Notes under the pieces: model-generated
Told to the model about the DNA's origin: nothing
The model's input: only the letters and a program-made list of their open reading frames with translations
Databases searched by the model: none
Origin: Aldrovandia affinis
Taxonomy: Eukaryota; Chordata; Actinopteri; Notacanthiformes; Halosauridae
Direction of reading: 5' to 3'
Assembly (NCBI GenBank): GCA_029706075.1
Contig: JAINUG010000015.1
Span: 3,135,154 to 3,199,153 of the forward strand
DNA: 64,000 nt
Shown here: positions 25,116 to 39,300 of the stretch, one piece after another
Layout of the letters: each line of letters opens with the position of its first letter
Position numbering within the stretch: the stretch's first letter is position 1
Translations under genes and position numbers: made by a program

Positions 25116-26730
25116 CATCCCATTAATCACAGCTGGCCCCTCCTCTCTGTCTAGCTACCCAATACTGCAGGCAGCAGCATTTGCAGGGATAGGGAAATGG
25201 CATCTTGATTCCTTTAATGTACTCAATCTTAATGAGGGAGGATGTGTGTGCCTGTGCGTTCATGCACTTGTGTGCAAGCCCCCATGGCATGCAGCATGCT
25301 AAAAGTATTACGGTAAGGTCTCTAGGATAAACTGTTGTTGTAGGATTGTTTGTTTGGTTCAGGTTGTATATGGATCTGTTTGTCTCATAAATGTGTCAGC
25401 ATGTATATGCTTACACAATAGAGGCTTTCTTTTTGCTTCAGTAGTCTGTGCTGTAACTGCAGATGTTTGGATATTTACTCTGTGTTCTGGGGAGGTGTAT
25501 TTTATTCCTAAGACCCCTTGCTCAGAGTGCAAGGTAACCAAATCAAATGGGATACATTCAGAGTACTGGTCTTTTCAAATAATGATCACCTTGTAATCCA
25601 ATATAATTCTGTCAAGTGAAAAATAATAAGAAAAAAAAACAAGCTTGCTGAAGACATCTACCATACTAATGCTCTGAATCCAAATTCACCATTGCAGTAA
25701 GTGTGGGAAGTGGCAGGGTATAGCAGCAGTAATGTTTCGACATTTATGGATTTATTCAAACAGTGCCAAAGACACATCAATTGTAAGATACTGTCACGAT
25801 GTAACGGGACGCAAATGGCCAAGGGAGGTGGCAGGGAGTCCCAAAATATGGTGAAAAGGCAGGAGTTTATTTACAGCCATGCAAAGAGTGACAAGATGAT
25901 ATTTACAGTAAAAAATAAAAAAAAATCACTTTTCTAAGTGCACTCTGAAACAGCCGTGTGTTATTTTCTTTCTTTTTTTACATTAAAGCAAAATTACTTC
26001 TAATCTAAAACATACGATCCTTACTGTACTTCAATGTCATACTTCTTACTGGCTTCTATGTCACTACTTCAAAGATTATTGAACTTCACACTGGACATTG
26101 TCAGGTGACATTCAAACAGGGTGAAGGTAAGGTTGTGACAGCACGCTGCCAATGCCGGGCACCAGCCTGTCAATGTCAACAAAGCCTGTGTTTCATTCTT
26201 TTTAGATTGGCTGTGGAGGAGGTAATCCTGGTCAGTGTGTGGTGTCCAGCTGGTTCATCCTGTTACAAAATCCTCTATTTACAGACTTCATCTTAGGTCT
26301 GCCAGCCACTGGAAGCTCCCAGGCAGCTCAGTCTTTCCCCAACAGCATTGTTTGAACCCACCAACTCACTGCCTGTTCAATCATCTTGGAAATTAAAACC
26401 ACGAGGAGTCTGCATTAGCTTCCTGACACTTCAGAATTTCCTTTTGTTTTCCCTCTGGGGTGCAACACAAATTTACAGAATTAGTGGATGCTTTTACATG
26501 AAAAAGAATAAGAGACGAGGAGATCCGTCAGACAAGCCTGATCTTGGGGAGAAAAAAATAGCTTTTAAATAATGCAAAGCTTTCAAAGTGGAGTTATTGA
26601 GCTCCCAAATGGCTCCTGATACAAAAGGAGCACTCCTTCCTACAAAAGAAGCCATCTCACTTGTGCTAATGTGACAGCACCCTCATACAGCACCCTCGCA
26701 CAACCACCTGACAAGATTGGGGAGTTAAGC

Positions 26731-26778
26731 GGGTAGGGGTGGGGGTGGGGGTGGGGGGTGGGGGGGGGGGAGGGTGGG
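26731..26778 (+). repeat. G-rich tract, G-quadruplex motif
   Basis: The plus strand has at least six runs of four or more G separated by single T or A bases, which meets the usual G-quadruplex pattern many times over. On the rbfox1 transcript strand it is C-rich. Confidence 0.9.
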
Positions 26779-29530
26779 ACTGGCACTCAGAAAACGGGAA
26801 GCACACAATCCATGGACCAAGCTCCATTTCTTGTCTTCATTTCTTATCATCTTACTATGGGGATCATTGATTTATTCAGTCAATTTCTCCTTTTCTGATG
26901 CAGTGCAGTATCTCAAATACTTGTGCGTGGTCAAACAAGAATATTTGCGCAAGTTCTACAAAGGAAGATATGAATGATGATACCTGAGATTCTGTATCAG
27001 TCCAAATTCATGGGCATGTCAAAAGCCAGGCAGCAGTAACTGGGACAATTTTTGACAGTCAGTGTAACTGGAAACATTAGAAGTCTGAAAGATTTTAAAT
27101 GGACCAAAAATAAATACATACAAGCATTGTTTCATTAATAAAAATGTGGACTAAGTGAAAACAGGGACTTTATATATATATAAAAATAATACAAAAGTAC
27201 TCAAGGCATGAGTCTTACTCTGCTCTGGGGCCAGGAATGTACCTGGACAAAATCAATCCTAATACCAATCATGTTTTATCCATGATCAGTTTATTATATT
27301 TATTCAATAGCAAATGTATTATCTCATCAGTGAATTCTTTGAATTCTTTCACTGCTTTCTAATAGCCAGACAAGTGTGAAGAGAGGAAGTTATCTAATAG
27401 CTTCTGAGCTTCTGTGAATCTCTGATATAACCAACCAGAAAGGTGTGATGAGAAGTCAGATTTCATAAATAACCTCTCCTTCCATAATTCATTTGCTGGA
27501 AAATAATGCAATCTGTATAAATGGCATACAGCTGAACATTAGTTACTAAGTTAAAGAGAAATGACCGATTTAACATTGTTGAGAGAAATGACACCTTGTT
27601 ACTTTGAACAGTCATTTTTGGTAATGTATTTTCTATTAGAAAGGAAGAAATGATTAAAATATACTGCAATAATGGAGAATCAGATGTGTGAGTGTGAGAG
27701 AATAAAAACAATTGGCGCTAAAGAAAATGACTATAAAATCAAGGTAAACGTATAAATGTACATCCTCCTCCATTGTGTTGAAATACTCCCTTTAAATGTC
27801 TCCCAGTTCCTTCATGCACACATATTAATTGTGAGCGGTGTGTACCCAAGGTGTCCTAATAAATGTTTAGCCACAATTACACTGTCTTTCTCTGTTTTAT
27901 CTAAGCATTAGGCTGGGAATGGACAAAATTAAAATTTCACATCACTTGTGAGCAGGATGAGCTCCAGGAACAATACAAAAACCTCAATCTGCAGCATAGC
28001 ACTCTGTCTTTTAAACATTGTTTTCCCAGGTCTAATGAATTATATAAGAGGCAGAAAAAACAAGCAGAGATTCCATTGGTGAAAATGTAATTATGCCATA
28101 CTTCTCTAATGCCACTAATGTCTATGTCCCCTCCTCAATTTAACATTACCAAACTAGTTCTTTAATCCTCAGAAGCATGACAAAAGCACACTGTTCAGCA
28201 GGGCCAACAGTTACTGCAGCTCATCTGTGGTCCCCCGTGAAGCTGAAACAATACACCCATTCAGCACACATGGCTCATCACAAAAGTCTTGGTTTTCTCT
28301 TGACGGCCATGTGGCAGCAGCAGTTTGCGACCGGCAACGCGGAATTGCAGAACTGGAAAAGGGGCAAGAGCATAGCTTCATCCTGGGCCCTGAACAGCTC
28401 CTGTGGGGCCTGCCTTTGTGTTTTCTCTAAACCGAACAGCAGACCACCCTTTACCTCTTCACCCTTGGGTTAGGAAAGCCGACTCTCTCTTTGCACTATG
28501 AATACTCAGAGGACTGGGGCCATTGAGCTGCTTGGAATTGACCAGCTGTCTCCGGGCAGAATAATGTGAACCGAGAACACGGGAGGATTGGCTCAGCTGG
28601 TCCCCATTCTGGTCCACAGGGTGGCTCTTGTGCAGGGCCTTGTAGTCTTCCCCCCGCCCTCCCCACATCCCATAAAACCATGCATCTAAAAACCAACAGA
28701 CTTCACCAAACCAGTGGCTAACAATGGGCTGAATAGAGTACTGTCTCTCGATATCACGTCTGATAATCCACAGCTCAACCTGGAACTGCAACATGAGGCC
28801 TCCACCTTTCACTCCAAAGAGAGAGACTGCTCTGCATTCCCAGCTTAAAACAAATACTAGGTTAAAAGAAATGAGCTAAGTGACTTAACAGGGTCAAAAA
28901 GCAGTGATAATCCATGATATGGAACTCCTACTTAAACTTGCATTTCAAAACAAATAAATACTATATGATGTTCTGTTTTTTGCAAATGAACAAAATACAT
29001 ACATAAAATAAATAACAAATTAGCTTATGCATTGATTTTCTCAACTAATGGTGCAAGTGTTTATTTTCTTCCTGATCCCATTGCCATCAGGTTAAAAAGG
29101 GTCATTGAATATGTTTATGTAAGAAGCTCTCTGAGGCTCTTTGGCAGTGCCTGGAAGGACACACAAACAGCCTTGAGTTAATGGGTGAGCCTGGTGGATG
29201 AGCTACACAGTGTCTCACCTTGTCTGCCTTCCATTACCATATTAGCCCACATTAGGAGGGAGTTCTCATCCGGTGATACAGAGCCCCTTCTGCCTACGGG
29301 TATTAGCGTGCGATGCAAATGAAGATGTAAAGAGGAATCAGTTCATCAATCACAATCACACGGGGACGTTGTGCAAAGCAAGAGGATTAGCTCTCTGGCC
29401 TTGTGTAGGTCCCCCTCCTGTCACAGCGCATCTTTAATTAAACATCATTTAAAAATGCTCACCAAAGCGGCTTCCAGCAACGTGTGAGCTGTGCAGCCAT
29501 TTTCCGAGCCTATTCTCCCCGCCTCGCCTC

Positions 29531-29632
29531 GCCTTCCCCCACTTACCCCACGCCCCCAACCCCAGCTGCCCACCAGTCACCCTCCACCCCACCCCACCCC
29601 CCAACCCCCACCCCCAACCCCCCGGCCCCGCT
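29531..29632. repeat. C-rich tract (G-rich on the rbfox1 strand)
   Basis: A low-complexity run of CCCCA/CCCCC blocks. On the minus strand, which is the rbfox1 sense strand, it gives repeated GGGG tracts able to form G-quadruplexes in RNA. Proline-rich and glycine-rich open frames over it are compositional artefacts. Confidence 0.88.
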
Positions 29633-32600
29633 TGTCCGCCCAGTGCTCCTTTCCCTCTCCCCATGTCCTCTCTTGTGTCAACGGCACAAATCAAACTCGT
29701 TCTGGTACCGAAAATCCAGTCAAATGGCATCGCTGTCGGGGCAACCTTAATGAGCTCAAACGCCACCGGTTGGGAAATTGGAAACTGCAGGTACTCCACT
29801 CAACATGCGGAGGCCTCTAAACCGACGGTCTTTCTTTAAAGGCAAACAAATCCCTTTGCGTTATTTATCTGACAAAAAGGCAGATTGTATCTGCAGGTCA
29901 AGGGATTTGCGGGAAAATAGCAGCAAGCAGATGTGCCCTGTTTGTTGCCAAACGGGGAGACTGTCCCTGAGCAGTTTAATTAGTATTAAAGGCTGATCTG
30001 GATTAAGCGGTGTGCTGTAACAGACACCAATCCTGTCAAGTCAATACCAATAACAGAGGAAATCTCTCTGTAGGATCACACAGAACGCGCTTGAGCCTCC
30101 AGCGAGAAGATATCACACCAATGCAGCAGTGGGCCACCTCCGGCATTTCCAGCGTGAAAAAATGGCCCCACCTCAGATTCAAAGCATACCTGAACACAGA
30201 ATGACAGCATAGTCATCACAAGTGGACATCATTTATGGAACAGAACGCTTTTGAGGATGTGACAAAAGAGGCGGGTTCTTCCTGTGTCTACAGTAAGAAT
30301 ATACTGCTGTATTGCGCACATTTAATTTAATCCAATTTAAAGTAAAACTTGAGAAGGAACGGATGATCTGACACCACAGGTACACAGTCATTCAGAATAC
30401 AAACATACAGTAGATGTCACTTGCATGAATAGACCTCTCCCCTGTGGATAGAGCTGAAGAGGCTCAGCCTGATGTAAAGTACCATAGATACAGTCTCCAG
30501 TGCAGCTGCTGGCCCAGCAAGCTCCATAAAAAAAGAAACTGGACCGCTCTAGCATTCCGGCAAACCTCGCTGTAGATCAGGAGCATATATGCATTTTCAG
30601 ATCCACGGGTCCATAGCATCCTCTCAACGGTTCAAGCGGGACAAATCTGCTTTCTATTCTACAGCTCAGGTCTTATGTTCTGGTGCGCTAAACTTGCAGA
30701 GGTTCAGCAGGGTCGATCCGCCCAGCTCATTTTCTCCGCTTCTCCATTCTCCCCGCTCTCCTACTTCTTCTTTATAGCAGAAGTAAAGCAGCGAGCATCT
30801 CAGACTTTGCTCTGCAACTCATTACAGCAAGGTCATTTGTAAGTAAGGTTCTGTCTAATTTGTAAACTGAGAGCTGGGGTTGGGTCTCAGGAGCAGGCCA
30901 ATAAAGTAGATACAAGCCCCCCATGAACTGCACTTGCATGTAGTCACTGCCAACTTAATAAGGTGAGAGCTACTCGCCAACCCCAGACAGATAGCAGCAC
31001 AGTCCCCACCATATGGCGACAGCCTGGAAACTGTCTAACTCACTTAGTGGATTTTATCTTTTGGGACTCAGTCGGGCAGGCTGGAGTGGAATAAATAGAA
31101 TGTGGCGATGGTCCCTAGGTAAGGTTGGAATAGACATGAAATGTTTCTTCTCATTTTTCCTTTTTAAACATTGCATCAGAAGTGTGACCATTCAGTATCA
31201 TACCATTTATTGATATTGAGATATCGATGCCAGAGCAGAATTGTAGCTTCATGAGTAAATATTTGCTCATGCAAATGAACACATAAATACACTTGCTCAA
31301 AATACAGCATGAGAGAGGTACAGTATATTTGCAGGTTGAACTTTTCAAATATTTATTTCATCCTACACTATGTGTAGATAAACGCCATATGGGGAGATGT
31401 GCTCTACATGGTACTGTTGAAAAGCTGCTGTTTACTTTACACTTTAATTAGCTTCATAATTAGTTCTATAATCTTAAATAGTAACACCGTCCCACAAGTG
31501 TATCCGTTCATACTTCATTTTATCAGGCGAACTGCTGATATTTGATTAGAAAACACTATGACATAATGGGTTTAAACAGTGTGAACTATTTTGAAGTCCA
31601 TTCCAAATTGCCTGATTGCTTTGCCTCAGTGGCTGATTTATGGTGCTATTTTACAGTGGGGAATGCTTGCAGTGTCCCTGAGTCATGCATGCTGCTGGCA
31701 GCCCAAAATCAAGGAGGTTGTAACAAATCACATCCATCATCGCAGTCATCACATCCCTGCTCTATAAACTTGTTGTTATGGAGAGTGACACACTTTCTAC
31801 TAAACATGATGGCAAGCCTCTCTGATCTGTACAAGAAATCAAATTCATAATTGAGGTAATGGGTATTCCCATTTAGGTGTAGTGTATTAACCAATAGAAG
31901 AGACAAGGACGAGTGGATTTACCCATGCATTTGAATGCCCAAACAGAAAGCAGGACAGGAGGACCATACATATCCTATTGCATTAATTTGTCATTATTTC
32001 CATCTCCAATGTGATACATTTCAACATGTTTGGCCATAGTATGCATTTGTAATAATTAGACAACATTATCCATTAGTCTTGATTAGATATTTACAAAAGC
32101 CAAGGGACTATTTGCAAGGAAACTTCTGTTTATCTCTGTTGATTGCTAGTATACTTGTGAGGCACAAGTACTTTTAAGTGGTACCTTATAAATATGAGAC
32201 ATAAACCCATGAGATGGCAAACCCCTAATACAAGTCTATGCAGAAACATAAAGAATCTGAGCAACATACAAGGAAAGTCATTTTTCCCTTTTTTCTGCCT
32301 GGTTTAGAGGAACATGTTGAAAGAACATTCATCACATATCCTGTTTGACCTTGGAATCATGTCATTTACTCGAGCAGCCCTGTCTGCACTATATCTTACG
32401 AACAACAGAACGGTTTAATATATATTACCGTTTTTTATAGTTCAGTGGCTTTTAAGTAGAACCATCTTCAGCTTTGAAGCGAACTCTTAAATTCCTTCCA
32501 GCTCCTCCAAATAGCATGGACTATATATTATCTGCAGATCAATAGATAGCTGAGCGGCCCAGACAATAAAACTCTTTGATCACAGAGCCGTACTATTTTT

Positions 32601-33278
32601 ACTGCATGCTAAAAAAAGGAGGGGGGGGCGAACAAGAAAAAAGAGTGAAAAGAAAGGGAAAAACTTAAAATCACAAACAGATGTTGTGGAGCCTCAGATG
32701 ATTATGTCATAACAAATAGTATGAAGTGTATCTCAGAAAGGCATGACCAGGTATAATGATTTCTAGAGCGACCACACAGGTACAGTGCAAGTAGAACGAA
32801 TCAGATACAGATGGACAACTTTGGATGGCACGGCGCAGAGCCTGACACACAGCTGCCTTTGCCAGGCCAGGCTTCACAGCGCTCTGGGCAACCGTGGCTG
32901 ACGTGCTTTATTCTAAATCAATTATTTGACCATCGTAGAATTTGCAGAATGTTCTCCGCAGTCACGATGATGATCAGACGATTCACTTGTGCATGCTTGA
33001 TTGTAGTGCATCTGCAGCTAATTTTATATTCAACCCACCCTCCAACTGAACTGGTAATTGCCTCTAAATGATGATAACTAATCTAATAAACAACATAATA
33101 CCTTTATGCACATTGAAATAGCACATAATATGCTTGTTACCATGGGCAACAATGATATGATGCCAGAAATAAGTCCATTGCGGGCAACTTTCCAGATTTC
33201 TGAAAAGGAATATGTGTTTTAAAGCAATCCTATTTCTTAGCGTTGAGACTGCCTTTCATTAACTGTTGTCCCATCGTG

Positions 33279-33280
<2 letters not shown>

Positions 33281-33312
<32 letters not shown>
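33281..33312. repeat. (TG)n microsatellite
   Basis: A 32-bp perfect TG run, followed by imperfect TG-rich sequence to about 33352. Confidence 0.92.
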
Positions 33313-33313
<1 letters not shown>

Positions 33314-36300
33314 CTGTGTGTGCAGGTGTGTGACTGCGCGTGTGGGTGTGTGATAATCCCCTTTGAAAATATGACTTTATAACAACAGATAAAAATCTAT
33401 GCTCTGCTATTGTGATGATATGTCATTTATAGAGTCTATGCTATTGATTTGTATTTAAAATTCCAGACTTCACCTGAATTAGTCCGTATTATGGAGCATA
33501 TTGAAAAAAATGGTGGTCTTCAGAAACTTATTTGAATGAACAATGGTGCTCATAAGAAAAATATATGTTTTCGTAAACATATACTTATGTATTTATGCTA
33601 ATTGTTTATGGTGCATGTGTACATACAGTATGTATATGTTTGCACTCGCGCATTTGTGTCTGTGTGTATACAGTATGTGTGTGCGGACAACTGAGTGTGC
33701 GGGGGTGTTTGTGTGTCTCTCTGTGTGAGAGAGAGCATGCGAGTGTGAAGAGAAACAAGCCAAAATCCTTCTGCATCCATGTTGAGATTGCTGGCTCATG
33801 GTTAAAGTCCCTTTGGATATGCTCAATAGCAATCCAGTGGAGAGAAAGTGCTGGAAATTAAATGTGTGGTGTGTGGAATCCTGGGGGTTTACACAGGGTT
33901 ATCGGGGGTTTTCGCCTATCAGCTCCACCATCATTCACTTCATGTTTTCTGTAAAGCGCTATAAACTGCCAGACACATTTCCGACCTCAGTGGAGCTCTC
34001 CTCAGGGGTCCTGGGGGCAGGTAATTTCCGAGGCTATAAAGAAGTGTTTTCACCGCTGTCCCCGGCTCCCTTTCCCCTGATTTACTCAGGTGTTATCCAC
34101 TGATTTTGAACAGACACTGCTGACCTGAAATATTGAACTCCAGACCCTCCTCAGGCCCTGTAATCTGCCTACAGAGCAAACCGGAAAGAGCTGAAATGTA
34201 CGCTGGGGACTACAGTCCCATGAATAAAAATAAAAATAAAAAAATAAATAAAAATCCAACACAATCAGGAAATATTCTAACAAGAAATGCAATCCTCTCA
34301 CAGATTTTTAAGGCTCAAAATAGAAACCCTCGCTTAAAGCACTTTTTTTCTGGGCACTAGACCTTCGAGTAGAACAACACAAGATTCACATCCTTTATGG
34401 CACTAGGCTTAAAACCACAACCGGCTATTCCCTGGGTAGAGCCAGCAATAGAGAGCCAAGTGGTGCTTAAGTGTCTATGCAATTACACATGTAGCAGTTG
34501 AAGTGTGATACAAAGTGCCCAGGTACATGGACAAACTGCTGTACAAAATGTTTGTTCATGGCACACACTCATGTTGACCTTGAGAGGACACCACAGTCTC
34601 TGGTTGCAGTTCACCCTTGTGGACCTAACATATTTTCACTGCATAATAAAATGTGGCTTAAACCTTTGGTAGAAAAACCTCTATTTGTATCACACTTGTT
34701 GCCTCCGCACCGGATCTTGCAGATTTGCTTGAATAAAGGCGCTGGCAAAATTGATATTTTCCTTCAAAACTGATTTTGTGGCGAGTGACAGTGTCACCCA
34801 GTTCAAATCACTTACATTGTCTATTATCTCTCATAAATAGGTCCCAACAGTCCTTCTTATTGTGAGGATTGTAGTTGTAAATGATAATCATACACAGCTG
34901 GAATGTTTATGGTAAACAGAACAAAGCAGGGCACAGACGGAGTGGACAGCCAACAGCTGACCTTTGCACCCTGGGAGCAATGGCAGACTGGAGTTCTTTG
35001 CAATTCACTGTCACAGACAGGATTTCTGTAAATATTTGGAATGCGCCATGGAAAGACCACCTTTGGTCTCAGTTGTGCTGTGTTGTGACGTGATATCTTT
35101 GCTTTGGGAGCCTCAGCTCAAAGCTCAGTATTTACCCTGGAGCTGATCTGCACACAAGAGCAAAGAGATACATGGGTTCAGTATTCATAGTGGAGTGGCT
35201 TGACATGCACTGCTATAATTATCACCAAGATCTCACGCTCTCTTTTCTATGATATACATGATGCACTGTGCATGACCTGCTCCTATCCACTGCATGCTTG
35301 ACTTACCAAGTGTACAAAAAATGTTCGAAGCATTAATAAAACAACCTATAAGACATTATTTAATAATAATAAAGAACAATGTGCCAAAACACCACCGGTA
35401 GCAATGGATCAAAATGAAATACAACCCAAGCAACATGCTATTAAAAAATGTTTTCTAGATAATTGTATGCACCAGCCTACCACCCTTATTTGAACCCTGT
35501 GAGTAAACATCACAGCATACCCTCCTATAGTGTTTCCAAGGCAACTAGTGTTTTAGTGAACCAGAGGCACAGTAAAAACATTTCACTGGACAGTTTTATA
35601 AAACGGTTTTAAAACAGATTTAAGACTCAGTAATGACAAAGCAACACGATTGCATCAATCTCTTCACGAATCAGCTAAAGAAAACAAGGATTTTTGGCAA
35701 TATATCCGCAATTGACTTCACTGTAACTTGTCCCATTGCTCGCCTTCCAAACTCCACAAAGTCACAGCAGTGTGGAGTGTGATTTTCACAAACCAATGTA
35801 AGAACCTGACATTTCAGCCCTGTTTTTATTTATATACATATTTACTGCTGCCACCTTCTAGTGGCTGTGAAGAGATCAGTGGCGGGCCCACATATATACT
35901 CCCAGAAATAAAGTAGACTTCTCTCAGTTTCATTATGGCCTGACATTTCAGTATAAATATACCCACTGACGACTCCTCAGCTTTTCCAATTGCTCTCTGA
36001 CCACTGTTGAGGTATGCTGCGCTCTGTAATGGAATCCCACTCCTGTTCTCTCGCCTTCTTCCACTCCCTCTCTCATCCTCCTCCCTGCAGCAGCACCAAC
36101 TCCTTTTCTTCTAACCCAGATGGTACAGGTCGCTTCTGGCACATGTAACAATTACAGAGCAGCTTCTAACACTTAAATGAACCCTCTGCAACACCCCACA
36201 GAGATGTATTAGATTAGGGAATTGGGAGATGAGTGATGGGGCCGGCCGGTCCTTGCCGCCAAGGTCTGGGAAATAAGCATTCGGCACATCCTGCATATTA

Positions 36301-39300
36301 CAGCTCCAGATTATGGCGGTACTGATGGAATAATGCCAGCTATACACAGTGCTATAATTGAACTGTCAGGAGTGGGACTCCATTAAACTGAACCTTATGC
36401 AGAACTTCAAGCGTAGGCACCCTCTGAAGCTGATATGATCTGGGATAAACAAGGACTGAATCCATATGCTGATGAGGCCAACATCATGAATACACAGTCG
36501 CTGTAGCCAATTTTGAATTCCATTGATTTCTATTTACTGTCCATGCTTAGGCATAAGTCCTTTGGTCTCTTGAGAGAATTTCACCACAATCTAATAGGAC
36601 TCAACCTTTAGTACAGGTTTGGCAGGATGGCTTCATTGCTGAATTCATAATCCCAGTGATCAGGTATATTATATAATTAAAAATACTAAATCTTCTCTGG
36701 AAAAAAAAATGTCTTTGAGTGTTCAATAGAGAGCAAGGAACATGGACCATAGAACCAGCTATCTGTAAAAGTAATTTAACACTTAATGCACATGAGTTAA
36801 TACTTTTTTTATTACCTGCATAATATGCATTAACACAAGGAGACTTTTGTATGGGTGATCTCTAATAGGATAGCGGACTGTTGGGCCGAGCAGCCAGCAG
36901 TATCCAGGAGGCAGTTATCAGTACATTGGTATTATACAGTGGCCTTGACCACACTACCTGCACAACTTAAAGAGTAAATTCATAGTTCCCATATTACAAA
37001 TTTGCGACCAATAGAAAATACTTCAAGAAGAAGAGTTCAAATTTTAAAAAGACCAAAAAGTAAGGAAGGTTCATTGGTTATTGCATGGTTTCCATTGGCC
37101 TTTATACCTTTATAGGACAGTTATAGCTGAGCCACACCATGTGACCAAGCTGTACTTAAATGTATCATTTTATATTTTCTGTCTTTTTTTCTGCACCTGA
37201 CCCCAGATATCCATAACTCAAGGTTAACTGTTCCCCATGCTCCCTTCTGGATTCACCTGGATTTAAATAGACATCTGTAATGTGCACAGTTAAGAAAAGT
37301 ATAATTATGTGCAATTTGTTTACAAATCTCACTTTCTACACACCCAATAAGCAGACTGATAAAGAATTGATAATATGTATCTTTATATATAATGTATATC
37401 TATGTATAGACACATTGATAATAAAAATGTATTTGTGTATTACCATGAAAAAGCTGTAACTAAAGTGGCTAATGCTAGCTTCTTCATAATCACATTAAAT
37501 ACGTGAGCTTGGAAATTTTACATATGTGCTTTGTTGCTAAAAACGACAGGTATGTATTGGGCTTTTAAAATTTAAATAAGTAAACAAATGAATAAAACCA
37601 TATTTTCGAATAGCGCCAGACATAAATAGATACAGCTCTGGGACAGGCTTACGCCATCTCTCACAATGCAGCAGACATTTCCCTGCTTCTGCGCAGCACA
37701 CATTGGCCCAAGATCCACCCTAACGTTGCTAACCCTACCCTGACCGCCCGGAGTCAGACACTGTTTGGCCACTTGCAGGTGCACCTGCAGTAACAAGGCC
37801 TTTTCCAACTTTCTGGAAACAAGGCCTTTCCCCGAAGGTTGAGGGCCTCACAAAGCACAGGGGTTAGGGTGCGTAAAAAGGATGAGCAGTGAACATTTGG
37901 TTCCTCCTTAGCGCAGCAGCTCTGAGCGTTGAAGAGACAGCTGCCCCCTGCACCTGTCTCCCCTGCCTGCCTCCCGGCAGCCTGGTGCTACTTTTCCTCC
38001 AGAGCCAGAAGCCTCCATTGACACATTTCAGCCCACTGCACTGCAGACATACCCTGAAAGGACCAGCAGGCATACTTTTTCTGACTTCATCACTCTTGTC
38101 TGGATGACACAAGGTTACGGAGAACATGTGAATCTCAAGGCTGGGCCCCCATTCACAGCCCCTCTGACCAAAGTGGATCACTTTAAAATTCAGCAATTAG
38201 TCTTTCATATCTACTTCAGTGGTTTTATTTCATTTCGATGGCAGGGGCAGTGCCGGTCTCAGTCTTCGGATCCATCTGTGATAGTCTGTTTTATGACAGA
38301 ACATGTTTATCATTTTGACCATTGTGTCTAAAACCCCACACACTCTCAGGCCAAAACAGATGGTAGATGGAAGAGCATATTCCATCTCTGTACATAGGGA
38401 CAAACATTAAAGAAATATTCATTTTCAATATAGTCCATTTCATTGTCAGAGGTATTACCAATGATGAATCTGAAGTGAAGTCTCACATATTGAAAGGATC
38501 AAAGATGACACTGAGGGCGGCATTGATGCTGATGAGCACGATGATGGCGAGGGTTGTGGTTGCTTTAACTCTTCTTAAAATAACCTCCATTTGATAACAC
38601 AGAAAAATATAAAACATTGAATTGGTTTGTTAGCTGTCAATCAGGCATGCCCAGGGCGTACTGTCAAGAGCACAGTGGAGTGAAATAAAATGTGCAGTTC
38701 ACAACAGCACCCCCAATATTCGCACCAGAGAACGAAGTGTGCTCTGTGATCTCTAATGCTCACTGGCACTAAGACATGTTTCCTCAGCTTCATAATACAA
38801 TTCAACATGTCCAGATCTTGTATCACTGCAGGAATTTCCATCACATTTCCATCCAGTAGTTACATCCACAACATTCATTTTTATTCAGAAATGATTTACA
38901 GCAACTATTTTTCAGTAAAACATTTATGACCAAAGACTTCACACACCTACATATTCAGTATATATACACTTATAAATATATATATGGACCTCTTCTCTTT
39001 GCTCCTCCACTCCCTTCCTTTAATTTTCCACACTTGCTCCCTCTTCTTGTTCTTTATCCTTTTTCCTCCCCGACCACCACAAATTCCATCAAAAATGTAG
39101 CAGGATCTCTGCCTCATCTGTTTAGGCCTGAAGCTAGTTGCAGGGACAACTCATTAGGGACCCCCTCATTAAAACTAGCCCTGAAGCAAAAGCACTTTTA
39201 GAAAGCTCCTCTTTCTCTCTTTTTTTCTCCTTCGTCCTGCTCTCACACATTCTCTCAGCGTTGCTTCCTCCACACAGAAGTCTAATGATTTTATACATTG

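Noticed and set aside
29449-29820. Proline/threonine-rich and glycine/tryptophan-rich frames
   Set aside because: They are produced by the C-rich simple-sequence tract; no start context, no homology.
33593-33861. Cysteine/valine-rich and histidine/threonine-rich frames
   Set aside because: Encoded by imperfect TG/CA repeats.
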